This document shows, one piece after another, positions 34,920-45,567 of a stretch of DNA of 64,000 nucleotides. The DNA comes from Sycobia sp. Sy_11 (lineage: Eukaryota; Arthropoda; Insecta; Hymenoptera; Epichrysomallidae), in NCBI GenBank assembly GCA_018907035.1, contig JACCIC010000135.1, forward strand, positions 434,001 through 498,000, in the 5' to 3' direction. Both the position numbers and the translations under genes were made by a program. The first letter of the stretch is position 1. Every line of letters starts with the position of its first letter. The notes under the pieces were generated by a model, which worked only from the letters and a program-made list of their open reading frames with translations, was not told where the DNA came from and made no database searches.

Positions 34920-36564
34920 TTAAGGCGTTTTTAAGCTTTTGAAAAGCATTCTCCTACTCTTCTGTCCATTCCCAACGCTTATTTTTTTCAGAAACTTCAT
35001 CAACGGGGCAGACTCTGTTGCCAAGTTGTTGATGAAACGGCGGTACCAAGACGTCATGCCTAAGAATCTTCGTAACTGTTTCATGTTTTTCGGTGCAGCG
35101 TACTCTTTGAACGACACAACCTTCTCCGGATTTGTTTTCAAACCTTCCTTATTGACGATGTATCCTAGATATTTCATCTCGTCCCATCCGAATACTGATT
35201 TGTCCAGATTAATCGATAGGTTCGCTGCGTTTAAAGCTTCTAGAACGATGGTAAGCCACTTGAGATGGCCTTCGAACGTTTCAGAGACGACCACGATATC
35301 GTCCAAGTAAGAGAATGCATAGGGCTGCATTTCCGGTTTAATCATTCTGTTGATCAGTCTCTGAAATGTCGCTGGGCTGTCCGATAAGCCAAACGGCAAC
35401 CTCGTAAACTGAAATAATCCACGTCCCGGTACTGTAAAGGCTGTATATTCTTTTGACTGAAAATCGAGTGGAACTTGAAAATAAGCCTGGCTTAGATCGA
35501 TGGTACTTATGTATCGGGCTGCACGAAGTTGTTTTAATATCTTGTCCATACGAGGTAGAGGATAAGCATCCTTCTTAGTTACTTCGTTTAGCCTCCAAAA
35601 ATCTAGACAGAAACGATACGTTCCGTTCGCTTTTCGTACCATGACGATCGGGCTTCACCATTCGCTGGATGATGGTTCAACAGTACCTTCGCTGAGCATT
35701 TTATATACTTCTGCGTAGATGAACTCTTTTAACTTCGGTGAAACCGAATAATACCGTTGTTTCAACGGTTTGTTTCCCTGTACGTCGATCGTGTGATTCG
35801 TCAGATGCGTGACTCCTAATTTGCTCCGGGCGCCGGGTATCATTTCATCCAGTAGACTTCGTATTGTTTCGTACTCACTCCAAGCGAGTTCCGAAATTCC
35901 TGCTACGTTCCCCTCTACGAATTTGTCATGGTTTTCTGGGGATTTATCTATGGGGGATCATTCACCCATGTGCCATTGTTCCTTCTGAAATGACAATTCT
36001 ATGTCGAATGTCTATTGCCCTGAAATTTTTTCTACTGACCCATTCGCTAAGGTTATTATCTTAGCGTCTGCCTTATCGAATATTTCCTCCCCGAGGAATT
36101 CGATCACTTTAGATCCTACGTACGTCCTGGACGCTCATGAATCTAGAAGTGCCAGAAGTTTGGCACCGGCTACGTACACTTCTGTGAAGTACCGGTTGTC
36201 CTTTAACTTTTCGGGACCTAATCGGTGGTAAAATTCGGCTATTTCCTTGAATCTCCCGAGTTCTGCTGTTCCGCTTAATTGTAGTTTTCTCTTGTCCTCT
36301 TTCTGTTTCCCTTGAATCATTTCTAAAGTGGGTGTGGAATCTCGTGCTATTTCAGGGTCTTTGGAGATCAGGTCGATTAGATGTTTCTCCTCTATCGGTG
36401 TCTCCTTCTGGATATACGATTACCTTTTCTCCTCGACCACAGTCTCATTTTCTGATGATTTCTTATCATCTTTACCTGGAGACTTTTTGGTTTTTCCACC
36501 AGACGACTTGTCTCCTTAGTGGCGGCAAGACCTTGCGGCAGGCCCTTCCGCTTGCTCGGAGGAT
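34920..36564 (-). pseudogene. Gypsy A protease and reverse transcriptase (broken)
   Basis: 36564-36330 is a Lys/Ser-rich region (SSGGKTKKSPGKDDKKSSEN). 36320-36135 ends in LLALLDS followed by a TGA and then ASRTYVG, so the stop replaces the Gly of the DSG active site. 35843-35655 is the linker (HLTNHTIDVQGNKPLKQRYY) ending at SSSEW and another stop. 35642-34920 is an open 240-residue polymerase with TYRFCLDFWRLNEVT, LSQAYFQVPL, RLPFGLSDSPATFQRL and the catalytic YLDDIVVV. Two single-base changes to TGA thus separate otherwise good domains. Confidence 0.9.
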
Positions 36565-36572
36565 TTTCCTCA

Positions 36573-36956
36573 TAATATAGATTGTACCGGTGCGCGTGTC
36601 CGCCTCGAGCACGAGGACGGTGGGCACGACCGTTGCTAATATGTGTGCCCGACTGGGCTTAGCCCCAAATTATCTCGGCGAGGCAGAGGGGCGGTTCGCG
36701 ATGGGCGAAGAATCGCATGCAGGATTGAGGGCAAACGAAATAAGAAAGCGAAAGAATTAAAATCAATGTAGATTTAATATCGAGTGACTTTACAACACAT
36801 ATGCGCGAAGGCGCGAGGCGCGCAGGCCAAGGATCGCCGAGGCGACGGTGCGCGAGGAGATAGGGAAGAGAGAGAGAGAGCGAGAGAAAAGAACGGGCTG
36901 CCACTTACAGTAAGGTGTAGACGCGTTCGTGGAACCCGCTAGCAGCACTTCCTCGT
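36573..36956 (-). other. GC-rich LTR-like junction between Gypsy B and A
   Basis: It lies 3' of the truncated Gypsy B integrase. It contains an ATTAAA-type signal on the minus strand, (GA)n, and GC-rich segments typical of these LTRs. It may be the 3' LTR of B, but no second copy in the window confirms it. Confidence 0.35.
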
Positions 36957-37733
36957 TCAACCACGCCTTATCTTCAGAGTCCTATTGACCCTCTCTACCG
37001 GATTGGTTTGAGCGTGATAGGGGGGTATCGTTGAGTGCTCCACCCCATGCTCCGCAAGGAATTTTTCGAGAACCTTATTGCGAAATTCGGTGCCATTGTC
37101 CGATAAGAATATTTCGGGCGTACCAAAGCGTAAAAAAACCTGATCTTTCAACTCGCGGCGAATGGTTTGCGCTTTCGCCTTTCGGATAGGGATGCACTCT
37201 ACCCAGCGAGTGAATAGATCCATGAAGACGAGCAAGTACTCGCATCCTCGGGTAGATCGTGGAAACGGACACATCACGTCTCCAGCTACTACTGCCCAAG
37301 GGCGGGTCACCGTTCGATTGCCCATCAGGCCAGCTGGTGCAGCCTGCTGTACCTTACATTACTGGCACACGGTGCAGTTACGGACAAATTGTGTCACATT
37401 TTTGTGCAATGAGGGACAATAGTATGATCGTGCAATACGGTCGTACGTCTTATGGCGTCCGAAATGACCAGCTGTGGGCTCCTCATGACATTCATGAAGA
37501 ACGGTACGGCGATCTTCTTCAGGCATGACCAGCTTCCACACATCCTGGTCATCTATTAAATCTTCGACGCGTAGGATGGGGACGTTAGTAGTATAGTCGT
37601 TGCCCAACGACTCTCCACCATGGGTGGTCGATCGGATCACTCCACCACTACACCACTTTCTTACGAAGGTGCAAATACCAGGGGTCTTGCACATCGGTGA
37701 CGCCGAGAGAGGCGACTTCGCAGCTCGGCTCAT
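36957..37733 (-). pseudogene. Gypsy B integrase, truncated
   Basis: 37733-37359 includes WKLVMPEEDRRTVLHECHEE, TAGHFGRHKTYDRIA and the CC pair CTVCQ of the zinc-binding domain. 37325-36957 is the core (VAGDVMCPFPRSTRG, FLSDNGTEFRNK, HAQTNPVERVNRTLK). The three catalytic acidic residues are present. It stops abruptly after NRTLK at about 36965 and the C-terminal domain is missing. Confidence 0.88.
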
Positions 37734-39048
37734 CTTCGTACAAACGAGAGAAGGCGTCTGGTACGCAATTTAAGGTACCTTTCCGGTGGATGATTTCGTA
37801 GTCATACCCCTGTAATTCCAAGGCCCAACGGGCGAGTCTGCCCGTGGGGTTGCGCAATGAGTGCAGGCAACGAAAGATGCTATGATCGGTTATCACCTGG
37901 AAGTGATAGCCCTCGACGTACGGGCGAAATTTCCGCACAGCCCATAGCACGGCGAGGCACTCAGGTTCGGTGACCGAGTAATTACGCTCAGCTGCAGTCA
38001 TCGTGCGACTAGCGTAACTAATTACGTGAGCACGGCACCTAGTCCCGATTCGCTGGCATCCGTCTGGATGACGAACGTTTCTCCGAACGACGGTCGAGAA
38101 AGGACTGGTACAGATGCGACGGACGGCCGGATCTGTTCGAAGGCTTGCTGCTGCTCTTCTCCCCAATGATACTTGATGTCCTTCTTGGTTAATCGGGTGA
38201 GAGGCTCAGCAAACGTTGCAAAGTTCTCTAAGAACTTGTGATACCAGGACGCAAGGCCTAGAAATCTACGGAGCTGCTTCAGGTTCGTTGGTGCGGCTTA
38301 AGTCAAGATTAGTGCAATCTTATCCGGATCGGGTCGGAAACTGTTACGATCCACGAGGACGCCGAGAAATTCGTTGCAGAATAGGTTTAAACCACCTAAG
38401 GTGCTGGTGAAAGCTCTCCGTAGCGAGGATCACATCGTCGAGGTAGGCGAAGGCTACAGGATCCATTTCAGGGCCGATCAGCTTGTCGGTTAACTGCAGA
38501 AAGGTTGCAGGGCCACTGGCGACACCATATGGCATACGCGTCCATTCAAATAACCCCATACCTGGGATCGTGAAGGCAGAGAGGTATCGCGATTTCTCAC
38601 GAAGAGGGACCTGATGGTAGGCGCTGCTGAGGTCCAGTGTGGAGATGTATCGCGCATTTCTCAATTTTCGTAAAATTACGTCCATGTAAGGGAGCGGATA
38701 CGCGCTGACCTTGGACACGGAATTCAATTTGCGATAGTTCATGCAGAATCGGTAGCTCCCGTCGCTCTTACGAACGATCACGACGGGGCTAGACCACTCG
38801 CTGGTTGATCTGCGAATTACGCCTTGATCAAGCATTTTACGAACTTGCGCATGCTATTCCAGCTCTATCTTCTGAGAGACGGGATAGTAACGCTGCTTAA
38901 TAGGCTTAGCACAGACATCGATCACGTGGTCGGTCAGATGCGTGCAGCCCAGAGGCTTATCAGCCGAAGGCAGCATCCGGTCGAGGAGTTTCTCGAGAGC
39001 TTGACGTTGACTATCGTCAATATCAGCCAAGCCTATAAAGGCAAGCAA
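37648..39048 (-). pseudogene. Gypsy B reverse transcriptase and RNase H (broken)
   Basis: 39048-38854 is the linker (DRMLPSADKPLGCTHLTDHV, IKQRYYPVSQKI) ending in a stop. 38835-38344 is the polymerase (SEWSSPVVIVRKSDGSYRFC, DLSSAYHQVPL, RMPYGVASGPATFLQL, catalytic AYLDDVIL), frameshifted near 38344. 38166-37648 contains VISYASRTMTAAERNYSVTE, FQVITDHSIFRCLHSL and RKGTLNCVPDAFSRL of RNase H. This is a different Gypsy lineage from element A, judged by the linker and polymerase residues. Confidence 0.88.
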
Positions 39049-39306
39049 ATACGCCGAGGTAACTGAGACGGTGCAGAGTTGTAGCGGAACGAAATCCGCA
39101 TCATCCTGATCGATATGGTGTTGTTGCGCGGGTGGTTGACCGCATTGAAAGCGCGGTAGAAGTATGCAGCGAGCAGACCGTCGTTTTCCTAGTCTGGAAT
39201 TATATGATGACGTCTAGCTCCATTTCAACGTCTGCAATGGCAAACGGAAGGATCACCTGGCCTATTATGGGCTCAATTTTTCCCGTGGGGGCGAATTGGA
39301 TCTCAA

Positions 39307-41180
39307 TTACTCGCCCTTTTTCGCATTTCCCGAACACTCGGGACAGCTGCGTAGGGTATGGCCTGGCCAACTACAACCCCAGCATAAGAACCGCGGATCA
39401 GGACCTGCTATCCGACATTTGTTCTTGTCGCTGAGGGGCTTGTGTACGAGCTTTCCCCTGAAGGATGGCTTCCTCTCCGACTTAGGCGAGATTGACGCTC
39501 CGGTCTTCCGTGTACGCAGTGACCTCGGGCTTGAATCGCGACTGCTCCTCTTCGTGATAAGAGCTGCGACACGTGGTGCCTCTAAATCAGGTGAGGTGGC
39601 TCTAAAGCCCGCCTTTTGCAAAACTTCTCGCACCAAAGCTTTGAAGTCGGGTGGCTTCACGTCCGCGGCCGCGATCTTTGGTTTCGGGCGTGTCCAAGAC
39701 GTGTGGGCCACATGAAATGCCACTTCGGTCATTATGCAGTCCTCGGGTGACGGAGGTGGCTTATAATTGCGCTCCGCGTCGAGGACGCATTCGACCTTTG
39801 GAGCGAGCTCGATTAGCCGATTTACGCTTGTAATCTTCTCCCGCGGAACTAACTTTTGTATCTCCGGGAGTAGATTACGGTAGATAAGGGCGAGTTGTTA
39901 GTCGTCCGACCATGGTTCTTCGAACCGATTGAGAATCGTTAACAAACAGAACACGTAGTCCCGTGTTGGCTCGCATTTAACCTGCGTACGCCGCTGTGCT
40001 TCGCTAATCAGCTCAGCTTGGAAGCGTCGATCGACGCCGTAGCAGTTTTTGGCTGCGTGCCAAAACTCTTGCCACGTGGTCCAGTCTTTCCGGGATAGAC
40101 GGTACCAATGCAGGGCGACACCGTCGAGGAGCTCCGTCATGGCATTGAGTATGTCCTCGTCCGTGAGCGGCGTCAATCTGCGACATTCCGCGATTCTCTG
40201 TAGAAATTCTTCCACGCTTTTTCCCTTGGCCTATTGAACCTCATTTCCCATTGGCGCACGGTCTTACCAATGTCCGTGCGCTGGGCCAAGGTGCTTGACA
40301 GCGTTGATCGCGTTATATTCGCGGGCGAGCTCATCACGTTTCGATCCATGTGATGCCCCCCCCTTCCAGGTCCTTGCTACCGAGGGTGGCAAGGAGTCGA
40401 AAACACAGGCTCGCCGGTCGACCCTGGAAACCTATTGCTATTGAAGTTTTTGTCACTTCCCAAGTATTGCTGATCGTACGTGTCTTGGAAAGTCACACGG
40501 TCGCGTCGCCGCGTTTTCTGCAGCTGTTGCTGAATGTTAGCTAGCGTAGCATGCATTTCATTTTACCTCTGCTGCAAATCTTGGACAGTGCAATTTTGTT
40601 GTTGCATCCAAGTTTGCAGCATATTCTGTAGGCTGTGTAACCCCTGACTAAGGTTTACATTGTTTTCGAGGTCAGCAGGTTGAGGCTCGACTGTTGCATC
40701 TGCCGTATGAGATGCGACTTGCGCCTGACGTGTGATGTCATTCGTGACACACGAGTCGGGAGGCATAGCTACGCTCGTGATGGTTGCCTGAATCGATGAT
40801 TCATTGGCTGTGCTCCATGCGAACGTTTCGTGCCTGTTGATTTCTGCCAAGTTGAAATCCATCAGATTTTGTATTTGCTGATCGGCAGCTGTTGTGCTAC
40901 GTCTTTGGCCTGTGCTCGGATTGACTTTTCGAGCCTGCTGTGTGTCAGCTGATTCATCAGCTTGTTCAGCGTATATCGCCTCCATTTTATTTAAGATATA
41001 TGTTTTCGTTGCGCCACGCATTGTCAAGGTTACGATTACTTTTAACAGATTTTTATCTCTGCGCGCGCGTATTTTTACAATATCATCACCACTTTCGCAA
41101 TCCACAAAGTCTCCCGGGTTATAATTTCCTGCCAGTCTGCAGGATAGCCTGGCAGCCCTGTTTTTTTTCTTGAAAATCAT
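39307..41180 (-). pseudogene. Gypsy B gag (broken)
   Basis: 41180-40563 is an open 205-residue N-terminal part, Gln-rich and possibly coiled toward its end (LQNMLQTWMQQQN), closed by a stop at 40560. 40215-39898 is the capsid-like core (LTPLTDEDILNAMTELL, ALHWYRLSRKDWTTW, RRFQAELISEAQRRTQ). 39732-39307 is basic and ends with a single zinc knuckle, CWGCSWPGHTLRSC. Stops or frameshifts at about 40555 and 39895 split it. The role would be particle assembly and RNA packaging. Confidence 0.8.
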
Positions 41181-41189
41181 TTTACTTTT

Positions 41190-41660
41190 AACAATAAATT
41201 AATTTAACAGTTTTAGTGGTCAGTCTCAGGACTTTCAGTCTCAGGACTAGTTTCAGAACTCATCAGTCCCTGATGAGGAGCCGTAGCGAGCTTGAAACGT
41301 TGGACAAGTCTTCAATTAGGTAAGGGTGTTGGGGACAGTCAGACTGCACTTTACTAACAAAGAATCTTTTCAGTTAATATTTTATTTTCAGATTAGTCTA
41401 CGGGAGTGAATGTAAACAAGGACAGTCTGAGTGTCATAATTTTAATTTAATTTTTAATTTAATTTTTATTTTTAATTTTTATTTTATTTTATTGTTTTTA
41501 TTTATTTTAATTTTTTTATTTATTTTTATTTTTATTTTTATTTTTTATTTTTTTTTTATTTTATTTTTAGATTGAATTGATTGGACTGTAAGACCAATAA
41601 AAAAATATTTATGAATTTGTATATGGGCAGTCGACATAAGTACAATTCAATTGTTTTAAT
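41190..41660 (+). repeat. Penelope-type terminal repeat (pLTR), copy 2
   Basis: Matches 1046-1445 in the opposite orientation, including the hammerhead-like core, the shared unique segment, the A/T pentanucleotide tract (41441-41572 here) and the CAGTCGACATAAG end. No Penelope coding sequence is adjacent. The short stretch 41163-41215 has a further relative at 42300-42360. Confidence 0.6.
41266..41310 (+). ncRNA. hammerhead ribozyme-like core, conserved boxes intact
   Basis: GTCC, CTGATGAG (41270-41277), a GAGC/GCTT stem, GAAAC (41294-41298), GTT and GGAC. Both invariant boxes are present. GTCC/GGAC could form helix I, and the ACGT after GAA is self-complementary, as in hammerheads of Penelope-like elements that act as dimers. 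Stem II has a bulged G and a G-U closing pair, so activity is uncertain. Confidence 0.5.
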
Positions 41661-42407
41661 ATATCTATATCTACCATTACATATAACCAAAAATGTAAAT
41701 TTCAATGTAAATTGTTAGAAGTGGTATCCAATATAAATTGTGTTTTGTTTTTTTACTAATATACATTTGTGAATTATTAATTTTTAAGCAAACAAATTGA
41801 AGTTAATTTCTATTGGGGCCCCTCTTTGATACGTCAACAAGTACAACCTCTTTAAAACTATTATTTATTTAACCTATTTAAATCACGACAAAATTTCAAA
41901 ATTTCAAATTTAAATTTCAATGTTAATTTATACATATAAAAATTGATATATTTATTTTCGCCATTAATTTCATCAGCGATTCTACTACTTCTATATGAAT
42001 TTATACTTTTCTTTATAGAAATTAAATTTTCTACTACATTAGTTTGATTTAGCAAACTGTAATACTAGGTGAAGTTAATTTTTGAAACCGAACGCAGATT
42101 TTTTTACAGTCATATTGATTAAATTATTATAGTTAAATATATCATATCATGTCATATCCTATCATATCATACTCATACTAATTTATAAAGGCAAAGCGTG
42201 TTTTTGTTTGTACACGATAACCAGAAAATCTACTGAACCGATTATTCTGAAATTTGACATATAGATTTTATATTATCTTAGGAAGGACATAGGCTACGTT
42301 TTTTATTGAAAATCATTTTATTATCATCAAGAAATTAAGTTAATAGTTTTAACAATCAGTTTCCCCAGCGACCACTAGGGGACGTCTTGAATCACGAACA
42401 TATCCAA
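41661..42407. other. AT-rich interval with a widespread-type repeat fragment
   Basis: 42180-42360 contains a CTACTGAACCGAT / GGACATAGGCTACG pattern I associate with a common insect repeat family. I cannot name the family. There is no gene. Confidence 0.4.
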
Positions 42408-42429
42408 CTTTAGGATTCGTATCCTAAAG
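42408..42429. repeat. perfect 9-bp hairpin
   Basis: CTTTAGGAT and ATCCTAAAG are separated by TCGT. It resembles the end hairpins of rolling-circle transposons or a small terminator, but no such element is otherwise visible. Confidence 0.7.
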
Positions 42430-42545
42430 AAGGTGTGTGCCGTTAGTCGGCATTACCTTTTTTGTTCTTCAGGTTAATCTGAGACTACACTCACACCTTA
42501 TGAATATCTTTTGATTTTTGTAAATTTTATTTTATCTTACGTGAG

Positions 42546-42549
42546 AAAA

Positions 42550-42604
<55 letters not shown>

Positions 42605-42606
42605 GT
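42546..42606. repeat. (CT)n microsatellite
   Basis: About 60 bases of CT repeat with few interruptions. Confidence 0.9.
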
Positions 42607-43099
42607 CTTTTTTTCTCCTTCTTTATAAAATGGTTCTGTATGCCAAATTATACTGAATATAATTTATGACGACAATTATATTTTTGTTTTTTTTACATTA
42701 TATTAACTTCAGAATTGTGACAAGAGACAGTTTTTTTTAGGTTGAACAATAGAAATGATTGCAAAATAGGGTTCTTTTACCAACAACCTCGAAACTATGT
42801 ATATAATATATCATCACTTCTGCATAAAAAGAAAATATCCATCGTTTACTTAAAAAATATGCTATTCGCCATACCATTTTGCTTGAATTTCAGTTGGCAT
42901 CACTACGAAAAAAATTCACGGTATTTAATTGAAAAAACGAAAATATATGAAATATGTAATATATATTGTAGGTATATTATATTGTACATATTATATATAC
43001 ACATTTTAAATACGGTTTCTACTGAGAAATATTGTATTGGCATGCTCGGTCGGTTGATTACGATATTCCGTTGCCTCAAGACGATTTATATATGCAGTT
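42607..43099. other. AT-rich interval, no gene
   Basis: A 123-codon frame (42742-43113) has AT-driven composition and no recognisable motif. Confidence 0.55.
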
Positions 43100-43690
43100 G
43101 TGTGTTCGGATAGAATGCGATGTACAGGTGTCTCTGGGCAATTTCTACGGGGAATATTATATTTAGTTGATAGAAAACGACGTCTAGATATAAGGAAATC
43201 AACTTCTATGGTAAGATTCATGTTGAAACGGTACTATTTCCGAACGACTTCTACGGGGAGTATCGTGTTTAGTCGTTAGGAAGCGATGCTAGTTTTCTCG
43301 GTACGACTTCTACTGAGTCTATCGTGTTTAGTTGGTAGGAAACGATGTTTAGGTATGTCGGGACAACTTCTACAGGGAGTTTCGTATTCGGATGATAGAA
43401 TGCGATTTCCAGGTGTTTTGGAAGGACTTCTACGGGCAATTTCGTGCTCGGACGGTAGAAGATGATGTCCAGGTATGACGGGATGAGTTCTACGGAGAGT
43501 ATTGTGTTTAGTTGATAGGGAACGAAGTTCAGGTATATCGGGTCAACTTCTACGGGGAGTTTCGTGTTCGGATGATAGAATGCGATTTGCAGATGATTTG
43601 GAACGGTTTCTACGGGGAATGTTATGTATACTTAGTGGGAAACGATGTCCAGGTATCTCATTACGACATCTATGAAGAGATTAATATTCT
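43100..43690 (+). repeat. 60-bp tandem array
   Basis: About ten units begin with ACTTCTACGGGGAG or a variant, at 43143, 43201, 43249, 43307, 43367, 43427, 43487, 43547, 43607 and 43667. The period is 58-60 bp, except one 48-bp unit starting at 43201. Two unit types recur (TGTTTAGTTG..GAAACGATG and TGTTCGGATG..GAATGCGAT), hinting at a 180-bp higher order. Because 60 is divisible by three, frames stay open by repetition. Confidence 0.85.
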
Positions 43691-43820
43691 ATCATTCGAA
43701 CACGCACACTTCCAGTAAGAGTCGTCTGGAGACATTTTCTATAGTCCGAACATGATACTCTCTGTAAACGTCGTCTCAAGACACTTGCACATCTTTTTCT
43801 ACCGCTCGAACTCGAAAGTA
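43687..43820 (-). repeat. inverted units of the same tandem array
   Basis: The reverse complement reads GTTCGGACTATAGAAAATGTC, GTTCGAATGATAGAAT and similar, related to the forward units but with a spacing near 50 bp. The array therefore switches strand at about 43685. Confidence 0.65.
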
Positions 43821-43945
43821 CAATTTGTTCCATTGAAGCCGTATTTAATATCTATATATATTGTACAAAATGGTCGGTAAAATATTAACTTTTTGAAGTG
43901 GACGCTACCTTGAAGCAGCTTTTTATTATAAATTAGTATGATATG

Positions 43946-43971
43946 ATATATATATATATATATATATATAT
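43946..43971. repeat. (TA)n microsatellite
   Basis: A short pure TA run. Confidence 0.9.
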
Positions 43972-44053
43972 GAATGCGTGCGCGAAAGTTTAAGGGAGTA
44001 GGTGTCTTGCGATCGAGGCAGTATCCATATCTTATAAATGCATCCTCCCGAGA

Positions 44054-44106
44054 TATATGGCAAAGATAATTAAGGTATAAAAATGTATCCGTCAATTTTT
44101 TTATCA
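44054..44106. repeat. 53-bp repeat, copy 1
   Basis: Matches 46003-46055 with few differences (GATAATTAAGGTATAAAAAT). The two copies flank the family D mariner in direct orientation. Confidence 0.75.
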
Positions 44107-44116
44107 GAAAAGCAAG

Positions 44117-44241
44117 TCCAGTCTTTGTAAGCGTCGCACATCTCCTGATGTCTTTACAGATTTCAGCTATAACTCACATGACTAGGCTAAACAGATCAAA
44201 GGCTAATCATATATAATAATAAATATATGACGAAATCGATG

Positions 44242-44290
<49 letters not shown>
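44117..44290. repeat. dispersed repeat with (TA)n tail, copy 1
   Basis: GTAAGCGTCGCACATCTCCT to ATCAAAGGCTAA (44117-44215) matches 50506-50596. Both copies lead into a long (TA)n tract, here 44247-44290, and both tracts carry a transposon insertion at their end. Confidence 0.78.
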
Positions 44291-44295
<5 letters not shown>

Positions 44296-44296
<1 letters not shown>

Positions 44297-45565
44297 TAGG
44301 TTGTCCAATATCTTCCTTCCGCTTTTTTGCTCTTCATTTAATGCTTTATAAAAAATGTTACAGTGGCCGAATTTACTTCAAATATCCACGGTTTTGTTCG
44401 ATAATCTGTTTCCATCTAGAGGGCAACTTGTAGAAACCCTTCTCCTTATTTGCGAAGAACTCACACAGACACTTTTCACAAGCCTTTTTTGAGTCAAATT
44501 TTACACCACCAAGGGCGTTCAACATGGACAGGAACAGGTAGTAATCACTTGGCACCATGTCCGGGTTATATGGTGGATGCGATAAAACCTCTTATCCGAT
44601 CTCCCGTAGCTACTGACGAGTCATCAATGAATTGTGTGGTATGATGTTGCCCTGGTAGAACACTATACCCTTCCTGTTGGCCAATTATGGACGCTTCTGG
44701 TCGATAGCCTACTTCAAGCGGTCCAGTTGTTCACAGTAGATGGAACAATTAAGGGTCTGGCCATATGGGAGCAGCTCATAGTGGATGATTCCCTTCCAAT
44801 CCCACCAAACACATAGCAAAATCTTCCTGGCCGTCAATCCCGGCTTGGCCACTGTTTGGGACGGTTCACCAGCCTTGGACCACGACCGTTTTCACTTGAT
44901 ATTGTCGTATGTGATCAATTTTTCGTCGCCAGTCACGATTCGCTTGAATAATGGTTCGAGTTCGTTCCGTTTCAGCAGCACATCGCAGACATTGATTCGG
45001 TCCAGAAGGTTTTTTTACGTCAAATCATGCGGAACGCAAACATCAAGCTTTTTTTGTATCCAGCCTTCTGCAGATGGTTTAAAATGCTTTGATAACTAAC
45101 TCTCAATTCCTGGACAATGTCACGAAAAGCCACATGCCGGTCTATCTCCATCAATTCCACCATTTGATCGGTACTCGTCGTCACAGGTCTTCTGCCGGCT
45201 GGCTTATCCATGGTATCGTTTTCACCGGCTCTGAATCGTCGAAACCATTCCTCTGCGGTTCAAAGTGATAGCGTGCCATCCCCAAAACACCATTAATGTC
45301 ACGGAACGTTTCTCTAGCGGATTTGCCTTTGACGAAGGAAAAATTTTAAATAGCGCGAATTGCGGCGTTAGTCAACTCCATGTTTACACGTTTATAACTT
45401 TTGAATGCAATATCCAAAGTAACCATGCATAGCGTCGTTTCGTACGTTACGTCAAGACCTTTAAAATGAATAGTAGTAATGGCAAATACGAGCTCTGTAG
45501 CGCTTTGTACATAGCCGCGAAATTCATAAGACAAAAAGGTGGAAGGGAGATATTTGACAACCTAA
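44296..45565 (-). mobile_element. mariner family D, full-length copy 2
   Basis: Inverted ends TTAGGTTGTCCAATATCTTC and TTGACAACCTAA are flanked by TA at 44294-44295 and 45566-45567. The 1270-bp length is full. The minus-strand transposase is riddled with stops. Readable parts include ELTNAAIRA, a helix-turn-helix with LRVSYQSILNHLQKAGYKK, and a third box PDMVPSDYYLF. The second catalytic box is changed from QDNARPHTS to QGNIIPHNS, so the second Asp is Gly. The same set of changes is present in copy 3 at 54396. Confidence 0.93.
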
Positions 45566-45567
45566 TA

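Larger units (their letters stand above)
32450..36572 (-). mobile_element. Gypsy element A, 5'-deleted
   Basis: The minus-strand order is a short remnant of the 5' LTR end (36537-36572), a Lys/Ser-rich protein end, protease, reverse transcriptase, RNase H, integrase, polypurine tract, 3' LTR. Gag and most of the 5' LTR are missing. Each domain is broken by stops or frameshifts. It lies directly next to Gypsy element B in the same orientation. Confidence 0.82.
36957..41180 (-). mobile_element. Gypsy element B, LTRs not confirmed
   Basis: The minus-strand order is gag (41180-39307), reverse transcriptase (39048-38344), RNase H (38166-37648) and integrase (37733-36957). The protease segment between the zinc knuckle and the polymerase linker is deleted. 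At the 5' end gag abuts a Penelope-type repeat at about 41190 instead of an LTR and primer site. Confidence 0.82.
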
